Below are positions 25,869 to 34,574 of a stretch of 64,000 bases of DNA, one piece after another. The DNA lies in NCBI GenBank assembly GCA_963714375.1, contig CAVQOG010000002.1:124001-188000 (forward strand), written 5' to 3'. Made by a program: the position numbers and the translations under genes. Numbering within the stretch: the stretch's first letter is position 1; each line of letters starts with the position of its first letter. Source of the stretch: UBA5794 sp963714375. Its GTDB lineage: Bacteria; Actinomycetota; Acidimicrobiia; Spongiisociales; UBA5794. The notes under the pieces were generated by a model. The model worked only from the letters and a program-made list of their open reading frames with translations, ran no database searches and was not told the origin of the DNA.

Positions 25869-27788
25869 ATGGAACGATTTCGCCTGTTCTTCGAGTCGCG
25901 TGAAGGGAAGGTCGCTGCCGGTTCCATCGTTGCCATCGTCGCCTCGCTGATTCTCGGGGCAATCGATACGCCTTACTGGATCTCGGTTCTTCCCCTTGTT
26001 GTGATCGTCATCATCGGAGGGGTCCCTCTGGTGTTCTCGATCACCAAGGATCTGATTGCTCGGACACCCGGCGCCGACCTACTGGCTGCCATAGCCATAG
26101 TCACCGCTGTCCTCCTCGGTGAGTGGCTTGTCGCTGGGATCATCGTGCTGATGCTCTCTGGGGGTGAGGCCCTCGAAGAGGCGGCAACCTCCCGCGCTTC
26201 GCGGATCCTTGAGGCACTCGCCAAGCGAGCGCCGACCATGGCCCACCGTGTGGTCTCTGGTACGGAGGGGACGCTCGACGTCCCCGTTGAAGAGATCGAA
26301 ATTGGCGACCACGTAGTTGTGTTCCCTCACGAGCTTTGTCCAGTGGACGGTGAGGTTGTCAAGGGCCACGGCACAATGGACGAGTCCTTTCTTACCGGCG
26401 AGCCCTATGTCATTACCAAGTCGGTGGGCTCGGCCGTGTTGTCTGGCGCCGTCAACGGTGACGACGCATTGGTTGTGGAGGCGGCAAGGACCGCCGCAGA
26501 CTCCCGATATGCCCAAATCGTTGGGATCCTTGCCGAGGCCGAGGAGAACCGACCTCGAATGAGGCGGATGGCCGATCGTCTGGGTGCTTGGTACACGGTT
26601 CTCGCGCTCGCCATGGGCATCTTGGGATGGGTGGTCTCGGGCGACCCATCCCGATTCCTCGCTGTCATGGTCATAGCGACACCGTGCCCGTTGCTCATAG
26701 CGGTTCCGGTCGCAATCGTAGGTGCCATCTCACTATCGGCCCGTTCCGGCATCATCATCAGGGACCCGATGGTTCTCGAACGCATTTCGACCACAACGAC
26801 CGTGATGTTCGACAAGACGGGCACCCTCACCTACGGACGACCCACTGTCACTGAAATGCACATGGCCCCCGACGTCGACCGTGCACACGTGCTGCGACTC
26901 TCGGCCGCTCTTGAGCACTATTCGCGCCACCCTCTCGCCTCGGCGGTCGTTGCCGCAGCCGAGAAAGAACTCGGCGTGGAGGCAACGGCTGAAGTGGCGG
27001 CGGTTTCGGAGCGACCCGGTCAGGGCCTGGTTGGCACCGTTGACGGGCAAGAGGTCACGATCACCAGCCGTACCAAGGCGCTGGATGTGCTCGGCCAAGA
27101 CGGCCACCATATGCCAGAGAAGTCGGCGGGGATGGAAGCGGTGGTGCTCATCGATGGCCGCTATGCGGCCACGTTTCGATTCCGCGACGAACCACGGCTC
27201 GGTTCGTGGGAGTTCGTCCAACACCTCGGTCCCCGCCACGGCGTGACCCACACCATGCTCATCTCGGGTGATAGTTCCAGTGAGGTTGCGTACCTGGCGG
27301 CCCAGGTCGGCATCACCGACGTACATGCCGGCATGTCGCCAGAGGACAAACTCGAGATTGTCCGCGAAGTGGGAAAGACGAGCACGACTCTGTTTCTCGG
27401 CGATGGCATCAATGACGCTCCGGCAATGGCCGCGGCCGACGTCGGAATCGCATTTGGTCAGGGCAGCGACGTCACCTCCGAAGCTGCCGGTGCCGTCGTC
27501 CTCGACTCGTCCCTTGAACGGCTCGACGAGCTGTTCCACATCGGAGAGCGGATGCGTCGCATCGCCCTTCAGAGCGCCCTGGGTGGTATCGGGTTGTCGA
27601 TGATCGGAATGGTGCTCGCGGTCATGGGTCTGCTCACCCCCATTGTTGGGGCAATCGCTCAAGAGGCAATCGACCTACTGGCGATTCTCAATGCCGCGAG
27701 GGTTGTCACCCGACGCAAGCCGATGGCCGACTACCACGACTACCCCCTCCCGAAACCCAAAGAACTGGCCACGACGCAGACTGGCTGA
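25869..27788 (+). CDS. Heavy-metal P1B-type ATPase with TPCP motif
   Basis: A 639-residue metal pump. It has P-type landmarks: the TGEP loop (FLTGEPYVI), the membrane metal site TPCP at 271-274 in place of CPC, the phosphorylated Asp315 in DKTGT, the HP motif (HYSRHPLASAV) and GDGINDAPA. There is no N-terminal CxxC metal-binding domain. The TPCP motif is that of the P1B-5 group, whose studied members handle Ni(II) or Fe(II) and often carry a C-terminal hemerythrin domain, absent here. Ferritin and a separate hemerythrin protein are within 12 kb. Iron or nickel efflux is the best guess. Confidence 0.87.
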   Translation: MERFRLFFESREGKVAAGSIVAIVASLILGAIDTPYWISVLPLVVIVIIGGVPLVFSITKDLIARTPGADLLAAIAIVTAVLLGEWLVAGIIVLMLSGGEALEEAATSRASRILEALAKRAPTMAHRVVSGTEGTLDVPVEEIEIGDHVVVFPHELCPVDGEVVKGHGTMDESFLTGEPYVITKSVGSAVLSGAVNGDDALVVEAARTAADSRYAQIVGILAEAEENRPRMRRMADRLGAWYTVLALAMGILGWVVSGDPSRFLAVMVIATPCPLLIAVPVAIVGAISLSARSGIIIRDPMVLERISTTTTVMFDKTGTLTYGRPTVTEMHMAPDVDRAHVLRLSAALEHYSRHPLASAVVAAAEKELGVEATAEVAAVSERPGQGLVGTVDGQEVTITSRTKALDVLGQDGHHMPEKSAGMEAVVLIDGRYAATFRFRDEPRLGSWEFVQHLGPRHGVTHTMLISGDSSSEVAYLAAQVGITDVHAGMSPEDKLEIVREVGKTSTTLFLGDGINDAPAMAAADVGIAFGQGSDVTSEAAGAVVLDSSLERLDELFHIGERMRRIALQSALGGIGLSMIGMVLAVMGLLTPIVGAIAQEAIDLLAILNAARVVTRRKPMADYHDYPLPKPKELATTQTG

Positions 27789-27806
27789 CTGTCACAGTGC
27801 GCTCGG

Positions 27807-28442
27807 TCAAAGCACCGTCTGGTCAAGAAGAGCGATGACCTCGTCATCCGTTGTTTGGGCGAAGTCCCCATAGAACTGACCAACGGCGTAGAACGGATCG
27901 GGCTGATCGACGATGATGACTTCATCTGCCTCACCTGAAAGTCGCTCCGTAGTGTCCACGGGTGCGACGGGCGCAGCGACCACAACATGACTCGCACCGA
28001 GGCCGCGGGCGACCTGGATCGCGGCCGCAATGGTGGAACCTGTGGCGATTCCGTCATCGACGATCACCGCAGTCTTGCCATCCAGCGGGATTCGTGCCCG
28101 ACCGCCGCGAAACGCTTCCGCCCTCCTGAGCAACTCGGCGCGTTCTGTTCTCTCCACGGCTTCGAGATCCTGTTGGGAAACGTTCGCCAAAGTCACGGTC
28201 TTGGAATCCACAATCCGCACCCCGTCCTCGCCGATCGCTCCCATCGCAAACTCTGGATGGGAGGGGAGCCCAAGCTTGCGGACCACGATCACATCGAGCG
28301 GAGCGTTGAGACGCGCGGCAACCTCGTAGGCGACGGGAACACCTCCGCGGGGAAGACCCAATACCACCACATCGTCCCGATTCTTGAGATGAGTCAGATG
28401 CTCGGCCAAGCGGCGACCAGCCTCTCGTCGATCACTGAACAT
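27807..28442 (-). CDS. Phosphoribosyltransferase-domain protein
   Basis: A 211-residue protein of the PRTase fold: VVVLGLPRGGVPVAYEVA, the PRPP loop VIVDDGIATGST and a C-terminal strand series. It belongs to the group often linked to stress or dormancy regions and sometimes fused to dienelactone hydrolases; the nucleobase substrate is unknown. It follows the Sec-redoxin gene by 47 bases, same strand, and is convergent with the ATPase gene. Confidence 0.87.
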   Translation of the reverse strand: MFSDRREAGRRLAEHLTHLKNRDDVVVLGLPRGGVPVAYEVAARLNAPLDVIVVRKLGLPSHPEFAMGAIGEDGVRIVDSKTVTLANVSQQDLEAVERTERAELLRRAEAFRGGRARIPLDGKTAVIVDDGIATGSTIAAAIQVARGLGASHVVVAAPVAPVDTTERLSGEADEVIIVDQPDPFYAVGQFYGDFAQTTDDEVIALLDQTVL

Positions 28443-28489
28443 ACCGTTGCCTCCCAGAATGCCACGCCGTATCCAGCAGCAACCGCGCG

Positions 28490-29179
28490 CTACGGTTGGG
28501 GCCGCTCACCAGAGTCCCGATTGTTTCGGTACATGGTTGTTATGTCATTCGAGTAGCGATCCATCAGCACGCCAAACCGATCCGCCTCATCGGTGTCGCC
28601 CGAGCGAAGACCCATCGCCATCGCTCCGAACTTCGCTCCTCGAAAGTAGGTTCGCAGGTCACCGAACGGCATGGCCCTCGGCCCCGGCTCAGGTTTCCCG
28701 CGACTTGGGGCTTGCTGCTCAACCGGTGGCAATGCAAGATCGCGGAGGACACCGAGTGCATCGTCCTCTGGGCAGCGATCGGCATAATCCCGACTGACAA
28801 TTCGCAGGAGTTCCTCTCCGTTGGGGCCGATCAGGACAGTCGCCGGGATTGCCAAGCCTCGTGGATCGTCGAGGTTCACGAGATCGTACGGCTCAACGGC
28901 AAGCGTCCGATCGGGATCTGACAGCATCGGGAACGGCAGATTGAGTTTTTCGACCATTGCTGCGTGCTGCCCCGGAGAGTCGACGTCGATTGCTGCCACA
29001 ACTGCTCCCGCTTCGAGGTATTCGTTGTGTCTTAGTGCCACGCTGACCAGCTGGCCGTTGCAGTACGGTCACCAATCTCCGCGCAAGAACAGGAGGACGA
29101 CGCCATGACCACGCTGGTCGGAGAGCGTCCAAGGGTCACGGGCCTGGTCAAGCAGGCTGAAGTCCGGCGCGTGCTGCAT
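28490..29179 (-). CDS. Peroxiredoxin-like redoxin selenoprotein (active site Trp-Sec-Pro-Tyr-Cys)
   Basis: The reading frame starts at the ATG at 29179 (MQHAPDFSLLDQ; GGTGGAG just upstream) and runs 36 codons to LFLRGDW, where TGA (29071-29069) stands. It continues PYCNGQLVSVALRHNEYL in the same frame to a normal stop, 229 residues with Sec37. Redoxins of the AhpC/TSA-like family have FFRGDWCPYC here, so the TGA takes the place of the peroxidatic Cys, with Cys40 as partner. The later segments VAAIDVDSPGQHAAMVEKLNLPFPMLSDP and GLAIPATVLIGPNGEE confirm the family. A 90-residue C-terminal extension (FRGAKFGAMAMGL) follows. It probably reduces peroxides or disulfides. Conventional calling would begin at an internal GTG (29041) and lose the active site. 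Confidence 0.85.
29037..29071 (-). promoter_or_regulatory. Bacterial SECIS element of the Sec-redoxin gene (Sec codon 29071-29069)
   Basis: Thirteen bases after the TGA begins GCCAGCT, loop GGTC, then AGC, a bulged G and TGGC, a 7-bp stem. The GGUC apical loop, about 20 nt from the TGA, equals in sequence and spacing the well-known E. coli formate dehydrogenase SECIS (loop GGUC, 18 nt). The bulge is on the 3' side, unlike the 5' U bulge of E. coli. Confidence 0.72.
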
Positions 29180-29219
29180 CACTCCACCATAGGCTGCCAG
29201 CCGCTGTCACGGAGGTGGA

Positions 29220-29558
29220 TCAGGCTCCCTCGATCGCTGCAAGGAGTTCGTGGTCGACGATGCGGTCGTACTCGGGGTGCCGTTTGATCCATGCTCTGAC
29301 GAAGGGACACAACGGCACCACGGTGCCACCGTCGACGGCGACCTCATCGAGGGCTGCCTCGATCAACCTTGAGCCAAGGCCTTGTTGCCCGAAGCTCGGG
29401 TCGATCTCTGTGTGGACGAATAGGTGACGCCCCCGTCGGATGTGGTAGACAGCGAACCCGGCCGTCTTTCCCTCGACTTGGATCACGAAGCGATGCTGTT
29501 CGACGTCGTTGAAGACCTTGATTTGGTCCGGCTTGACGGTTTCGGCCTCCTCGTTCAC
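29220..29558 (-). CDS. GNAT-like N-acetyltransferase (YidJ/GtnA-type small family)
   Basis: A 112-residue protein of the short acetyltransferase-like family: FVIQVEGKTAGFAVYHIRRGRHLFVHTEIDPSFGQQGLGSRL covers strand, acetyl-CoA loop (GQQGLGSRL) and helix; VVPLCPFVRAWIKRHPEYDRIV is the conserved C-terminal Cys-Pro and HPEY signature. These are predicted to acetylate an unknown small molecule or protein. Its start overlaps the pirin stop by four bases and the selenoprotein gene follows 40 bases later, making one operon. Confidence 0.88.
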   Translation of the reverse strand: MNEEAETVKPDQIKVFNDVEQHRFVIQVEGKTAGFAVYHIRRGRHLFVHTEIDPSFGQQGLGSRLIEAALDEVAVDGGTVVPLCPFVRAWIKRHPEYDRIVDHELLAAIEGA

Positions 29559-30523
29559 AGCACGTCCGCTGGGATTGATCCAAGCTTGCCGCGCTGGAAA
29601 TCATCAAAGGCCTGAGCAAGTTCGGCGTGTGTGTTCATGACGAACGGCCCCATCCAAGCGACGGTCTCACCAATGGGTCGACCGCCGAGGATCAAGACGT
29701 CCATCGACGGACTGCGCGATTCCTGCTTCGGGTCGGCTGTCACGGTGAGGGTCTCGCCCGACCCGAAGAGAGCGAGCTGGCCCGAAGTGATGGGACGTCG
29801 TTGCTTACCCACCGTTCCTTGTCCGTTCAGGACGTAGGCAACAGCGTTGAAGTCCGACCGCCATGGCAGATGCAGCCTGGCGTCTGGCGCCAATGTGGCA
29901 TGGATCATCGTGATGGGCGTATGGGTGCTTCCTGGCCCGGAATGGTCGCCAAGGTCGCCAGCGATCAGCCGAATGAGGGCACCACCATCGGCAGAGCCCA
30001 GCAGCACGACGTCGTCGCCCCGAAGGTCCTGATAGGCGGGCGGTATGAACTTCTCAGACGCAGGAAGGTTCACCCACAACTGGAACCCATGAAAGAGACC
30101 ACCGGACATCACAAGATGTTCCGGAGGGGTCTCGATGTGGAGGATTCCCGCTCCTGCGGTCATCCACTGGGTGTCGCCGTTGGTGATCAGCCCTCCGCCT
30201 CCCTGGGAGTCGCGGTGGGCGAACTCGCCGTCGATCATGTAGGTGACGGTCTCAAACCCACGGTGTGGGTGCCATGGCGTCCCCTTCGGTTCACCCGGCG
30301 CGTATTCGACTTCGCCCATCTGATCGAGGTGAATAAACGGATCGAGGTCAGCAAGATCGACGCCGGCAAAGGCACGATGTACGGGAAATCCTTCACCCTC
30401 AAACCCTCGAGGAGCCGTCGTGATGGACCTCACGGGCCGGTCGATCGATGCCGAGTCCGGAGTTTCGACTGTGGGAAGAGTGAGGATGTTGGACACAGTT
30501 ACTGCAGGCATTGGTTGCTCCAT
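29555..30523 (-). CDS. Pirin family protein
   Basis: A 322-residue double-cupin protein. The N-terminal cupin has the iron-binding pirin motif HPHRGFETVTYMIDGEFAHRDS and later EHLVMSGGLFHGFQLWVNLP; the second cupin is WRSDFNAVAYVLNGQGTVG. Bacterial pirins bind Fe and have been reported as quercetinase-like dioxygenases or redox sensors. It heads the operon pirin-GNAT-Sec redoxin-PRTase, suggesting oxidative-stress or redox functions for the group. The following 159 bases toward the hydrolase hold no gene. Confidence 0.92.
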   Translation of the reverse strand: MEQPMPAVTVSNILTLPTVETPDSASIDRPVRSITTAPRGFEGEGFPVHRAFAGVDLADLDPFIHLDQMGEVEYAPGEPKGTPWHPHRGFETVTYMIDGEFAHRDSQGGGGLITNGDTQWMTAGAGILHIETPPEHLVMSGGLFHGFQLWVNLPASEKFIPPAYQDLRGDDVVLLGSADGGALIRLIAGDLGDHSGPGSTHTPITMIHATLAPDARLHLPWRSDFNAVAYVLNGQGTVGKQRRPITSGQLALFGSGETLTVTADPKQESRSPSMDVLILGGRPIGETVAWMGPFVMNTHAELAQAFDDFQRGKLGSIPADVL

Positions 30524-30682
30524 GCGAGACGCTTGCCTTACTCAACACCTTGTCTGAGCAAAGTCTTCCGTCAGGTATGTCCGCGTGGATTCGCTCCGGG
30601 TGCCAAAGCCACGCCAGCTGTGCCATCGGCGTTCGATCGTTGTTGGGAAGTTCGCCCGATCCCTGAACCTGCCAGTTCTGGC

Positions 30683-31567
30683 CTAGACAGGGAGGTGTCG
30701 GTCGAGGAAGCTGGTGATCTCATCGACGTGAGCTTCAAAGGGTGCCAAGTCGCTGTGACCAGCCTCAGCAACCACCAGGATTTCGGTCTTGGGATTGGCG
30801 TCAGACAGCTCGTAGAGGTTGCTTATAGGGACCACCTGATCGGCGGCGCCGTGAACAAGCAGGACAGGCATTGTGACATCGACGATGCGGTTGCGCGGTG
30901 CGAAGTCATCGAATCGATGGCCGATTGTCCGTTGGATCGTCCAGAGAATGACGGTTCGAAGCGGTCCTGGAATACGCGCCATCTGCGCGCTCATCATGTC
31001 TCCGGGGTGGGCCGGTGCAGACACAGCAACGACCGCATCAAGCAAGTCGTTTCTCGACGCGCTATAGATGGCGGCACCCGCGCCAACCGAGTGGCCGATA
31101 ACGCCTACGGATGTCACCTCGCGATGACTCCGTGCCCACTCAGCAGCGACTTCAAGGTCTTCGGCAAAACGTGGCATGGATGTGAAGCGATCGTGTTCTG
31201 AAAGTCCGTGATTGCGGGCATCGACGAACAGGGCGTGGTATCCGGCCTTGTGAAGGTGGGGAGCCAAAGGAAGCATCAGCGCGGCATTGCCGCCCCAGCC
31301 ATGCAGGACGATCACCATGGGCGCCCGGTGTTGCACCGGGATGAACCAAGCGTGCAGCCTTTTCCCACTGCTGCTGTCAAGCCACACCGATTCCTCCGGC
31401 AATCCGAGGTCAGCCGGTGTCTGACTGGTATCGCGCTGTGGTGGCGCGAACTTGCGTGCCAGAATCCGAGGAGCGGCGAAATATCCACCGACTACGACGG
31501 CGATCGGAACCCACATCCATCGGAAGATTGTGCGGGCACGTCCACAGAAGGCCTTGGTGCTGCTCAT
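30683..31567 (-). CDS. Membrane-anchored alpha/beta hydrolase
   Basis: A 294-residue protein with an N-terminal membrane helix (WVPIAVVVGGYFAAPRIL) and a hydrolase domain: VLHGWGGNAAL (oxyanion HG), DARNHGLSE, nucleophile elbow GHSVGAGAA, acid in VHGAADQVVP and catalytic His in EAGHSDL. It is probably an esterase/lipase facing outside or the periplasmic side. Its start overlaps the TetR stop by four bases, so it is co-transcribed with and likely controlled by that regulator. Confidence 0.87.
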   Translation of the reverse strand: MSSTKAFCGRARTIFRWMWVPIAVVVGGYFAAPRILARKFAPPQRDTSQTPADLGLPEESVWLDSSSGKRLHAWFIPVQHRAPMVIVLHGWGGNAALMLPLAPHLHKAGYHALFVDARNHGLSEHDRFTSMPRFAEDLEVAAEWARSHREVTSVGVIGHSVGAGAAIYSASRNDLLDAVVAVSAPAHPGDMMSAQMARIPGPLRTVILWTIQRTIGHRFDDFAPRNRIVDVTMPVLLVHGAADQVVPISNLYELSDANPKTEILVVAEAGHSDLAPFEAHVDEITSFLDRHLPV

Positions 31568-32178
31568 GATTGACCAACGATCTGTCCGACCCCGCCTTCG
31601 ATCAGGTCGAAGCAGTACGTGACGTGGTCTGGGAGACGAGAATTTCCGTCATCAGCCAGCCAGAAGCCGAGGGAGGCTCGCATCGCTGCGAGGGCGGCGC
31701 CAGCCACGAGTCTGGGGCGGATGTCCTTGTTTGCGTCGACACTGATCCATTCGGAGACGGCATCGGTCACGGCATCTTCCCAACTTGCCTGCAGCAAGAG
31801 GTTTCGGGCGGCCACGGACGGTGTCGACTGCATGATTCGGAAACGCCGCAACAGCTGTTCCCGTTCGGCTTCGTAGTCGGTCGCGACCGTCAGAAAAGCA
31901 CCACGCAGCGCGTGCCATGGCGCCTGATCGCTTGGGCCGGTCTTGAGTGTGGCGACGATCTTCTGCAGTCGAGTCGAATAGTCGGCGAGGACCACATCTT
32001 CCTTGGACGGGAAGTAGTGAAAGAACGTCCTCGGAGATACGTCGGCAGCGGCGGCGATCTCGTCGATCGTCGTCCCGTCAAAGCCCTGCACCTCGAATAG
32101 GTCAAGGGCGGCGCGCTCGATCGCAATTCTGGTACGTCGTTTCTTGGTTTCCCGCAGCCCCGGTGATGTATCCGTCAT
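31564..32178 (-). CDS. TetR/AcrR family transcriptional regulator
   Basis: A 204-residue regulator; the ATG at 32178 (MTDTSPGLRETKKRR) is preferred because the longer frame would start inside the operator palindrome. The HTH is clear: AALDLFEVQGFDGTTIDEIAAA and VSPRTFFHYFPSKEDVV. It is divergently arranged with the MMPL exporter over a 95-base space containing a strong palindrome and co-operonic with an alpha/beta hydrolase. It probably represses both. Confidence 0.9.
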   Translation of the reverse strand: MTDTSPGLRETKKRRTRIAIERAALDLFEVQGFDGTTIDEIAAAADVSPRTFFHYFPSKEDVVLADYSTRLQKIVATLKTGPSDQAPWHALRGAFLTVATDYEAEREQLLRRFRIMQSTPSVAARNLLLQASWEDAVTDAVSEWISVDANKDIRPRLVAGAALAAMRASLGFWLADDGNSRLPDHVTYCFDLIEGGVGQIVGQS

Positions 32179-32195
32179 ATGGAGGAGTATGACAG

Positions 32196-32218
32196 AACTT
32201 TGCGTATAATGCAAAGTT
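32196..32218. promoter_or_regulatory. TetR operator: AACTTTGC-N7-GCAAAGTT
   Basis: A perfect 8-bp inverted repeat with a 7-base spacer (GTATAAT, itself -10-like) lies between the divergent TetR and MMPL starts. A weaker TTGC-N7-GCAA site follows at 32217-32231. The position would cover both promoters, typical of TetR autoregulation. Confidence 0.78.
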
Positions 32219-32273
32219 GCAGTAGCAGCAATAATGCGTAGACTGCAAACACGATGCTCTCGTCGGAGGACCC

Positions 32274-34565
32274 ATGCTCACGAAACTCGCTCGATCCGCA
32301 GCCGCTCACCCATGGCGCTACCTGGCCGCATGGTTCGTGGTTGTAGCAATCCTTGCAGGTGCGGTGATCAGCATCGGGCCGGCATTCACTTCCAATATCA
32401 CCGCACCGTCGTCTGAGAGCAGCAGGGGCCTCGACATCCTCGGGTCTGAGTTCCCAGCGGCCGGTGGAGACTCAGCAACGATCGTATTCAGGGCGGACAA
32501 TGGCGTCGAAGATCCTGCCGTCAGGGCAGAAATGACGGGACTCTTCGAAGCCACGATGGACATCGAAGGAGTCATCAACGTCATCAGCCCGTACTCCCCC
32601 ATCGGAACCACCCAGATCTCCACAGCGGGAGACGACGCGGGGAAGGTGGCTTTCGCCCAACTCGTACTCGCAGCCGGCACCACCACTGCCGATGGAGCCC
32701 GCATCGCCGACGAGATCGATGCACTGTCCCCAGACGTCGACGGCCTCACGATTGCTCTCGGCGGAGACATGTTCCGTCATCGCGAGCCTCCCAACTCCGA
32801 GATGCTCGGGCTCGCGTTTGCGATCTTCGTACTGATTCTCTCATTCGGCTCCGTGCTTGCCATGGGGCTGCCAATCGCCACGGCACTCGCCGGTGTTGGC
32901 ACCGGTGTGCTTGCGACCGTCCTTTTGAGCAACGTCGTGGAAATGCCTGACTTCGCTGCGACCATCGGAATCATGATCGGCCTCGGCGTCGGCATCGACT
33001 ACGCGCTGTTCATTGTGACGAGGTACCAAGAACACCTCGACAAAGGCGAACCTGTCGGTGATTCAGTTGCTGCGGCACTCGACACCGCCGGACGTGCGGT
33101 CCTCTTCGCCGGTGTCACCGTCGTGGTATCGCTTCTTGGCATGCTTCTCATGGGCGTCACATTCGTCACCGGGCTGGCAATCGCCGCCGCCACGACCGTA
33201 CTGCTCACCATGGCAGCCTCGGTAACCCTGCTCCCGGCCCTGATCGGCATCGCCGGTCAACGCATTCAGATCACCCGTCGGAGTGGCCTCATCGGTTCAC
33301 TCCTCGCAGCGATCGCTCTCGTCGGTGTCGCCCTTGACCTGACCGTGCTGCGGTTCGCCGCGATCCTTGCGATCGTGGTAGTCATCGCTGGCCGCTTCCC
33401 AGGACCACTAAACAAGACAATCAACCTGAAATCTGACAAGCCGCTCGAGGAGACTGCTTCGTATCGGTGGAGCCGACTGGTTCAGCGACGAGCAACCATC
33501 ATCACGATCTCGGCAACATTGCTGCTCATGGTCGTGGCCATCCCACTTTTGTCAATCCAGCTCGGGTTCGCCGACGCAGGGAATGACCCGGAGGGAACCA
33601 CGACCAGGCAGGCGTATGACCTTCTTGAAGAAGGATTCGGACCGGGAGCCAACGGACCCCTGATTCTCGTCACGGAGCTCGGCCCTGACGCCACGTTCAT
33701 GGACATCCAGGCGATCACCGCCACCCTCCAACAAGTCGAAGGGCTCGCCCAGGTGTCACCGGGCGTACCGAACGATCCACAGCAACCAACGGCAGTGTTG
33801 TGGCATCTGATACCAGCAACTTCCCCGCAGGACCAGGCGACCACCGACCTCCTTCACACGCTGCGTGACGATGTTGTTCCACAGATCGACGGCGAAATGG
33901 GAACCGAAATCCTGGTCACGGGCCCGGTTGCAGCGAACATCGACTTTTCCGACTATCTCTCGCAGCGGATCTGGTACTTCTACGGTGCTGTGCTGATGAT
34001 CTCGTTTCTCTTCCTGATGACCGTGTTCCGTTCGATCCTTGTTCCACTCAAGGCTGTTGCGATGAACCTGCTCGCAATCGGCGCTGCCTATGGCATCGTG
34101 GTTGCGGTTTTCCAGTGGGGTTGGGCAGGATCCCTCCTTGGCATCGAACCTGGCCCGATCGAACCGTTCATCCCCATGATGCTGTTTGCCATCGTGTTCG
34201 GCCTGTCGATGGACTATGAAGTCTTCCTTCTGACGCGAATCCGGGAGGAGTACGACCGGACCGGCGACAACAGTCAGGCAGTCACCGACGGGCTGACGGC
34301 AACCGCACGTGTGATCACTGCGGCAGCGCTCATCATGGTGTTCATCTTCGGCAGCTTCCTGCTCGAAGACCTCAGGACGATCAAGATCCTGGGATTGGGT
34401 CTCGCTGCGGCTGTAGCGATCGATGCGACTGTGATTCGGATGTTGCTGGTTCCCGCAACCATGGAGCTGTTGGGCGATAGGAACTGGTGGATCCCGCGCT
34501 GGCTCGACCGCGTCCTTCCGAATCTCGTTGTCGAGCCGACTCACCCGGCCACCCCGAAAACCTGA
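32274..34565 (+). CDS. MMPL/RND-family transporter
   Basis: A 763-residue membrane protein with two halves, each a long extracellular loop and a six-helix bundle: first helices at residues 13-36, a bundle near 170-320 (GIMIGLGVGIDYALFIVTRY contains the Asp-Tyr pair of proton relay), then a second loop and a bundle from about 565 (FGLSMDYEVFLLTRIREEYDRT). This is the MmpL/RND organisation used to export lipids or drugs across the membrane. GGAGGA lies just before the start (ATG 32274). It is divergent from a TetR gene with a clear operator. Confidence 0.92.
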   Translation: MLTKLARSAAAHPWRYLAAWFVVVAILAGAVISIGPAFTSNITAPSSESSRGLDILGSEFPAAGGDSATIVFRADNGVEDPAVRAEMTGLFEATMDIEGVINVISPYSPIGTTQISTAGDDAGKVAFAQLVLAAGTTTADGARIADEIDALSPDVDGLTIALGGDMFRHREPPNSEMLGLAFAIFVLILSFGSVLAMGLPIATALAGVGTGVLATVLLSNVVEMPDFAATIGIMIGLGVGIDYALFIVTRYQEHLDKGEPVGDSVAAALDTAGRAVLFAGVTVVVSLLGMLLMGVTFVTGLAIAAATTVLLTMAASVTLLPALIGIAGQRIQITRRSGLIGSLLAAIALVGVALDLTVLRFAAILAIVVVIAGRFPGPLNKTINLKSDKPLEETASYRWSRLVQRRATIITISATLLLMVVAIPLLSIQLGFADAGNDPEGTTTRQAYDLLEEGFGPGANGPLILVTELGPDATFMDIQAITATLQQVEGLAQVSPGVPNDPQQPTAVLWHLIPATSPQDQATTDLLHTLRDDVVPQIDGEMGTEILVTGPVAANIDFSDYLSQRIWYFYGAVLMISFLFLMTVFRSILVPLKAVAMNLLAIGAAYGIVVAVFQWGWAGSLLGIEPGPIEPFIPMMLFAIVFGLSMDYEVFLLTRIREEYDRTGDNSQAVTDGLTATARVITAAALIMVFIFGSFLLEDLRTIKILGLGLAAAVAIDATVIRMLLVPATMELLGDRNWWIPRWLDRVLPNLVVEPTHPATPKT

Positions 34566-34574
34566 TTTCTCGTC

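Noticed and set aside
28490..29041. Redoxin as a 183-residue protein from the internal GTG, or a pseudogene by point mutation
   Set aside because: The 5' 36 codons keep clear redoxin similarity, the TGA replaces exactly the catalytic Cys, and a SECIS-like hairpin follows.
29627..31201. Long + strand open frame of 524 codons
   Set aside because: It is the complementary shadow of the pirin and alpha/beta hydrolase genes and shows no domain.
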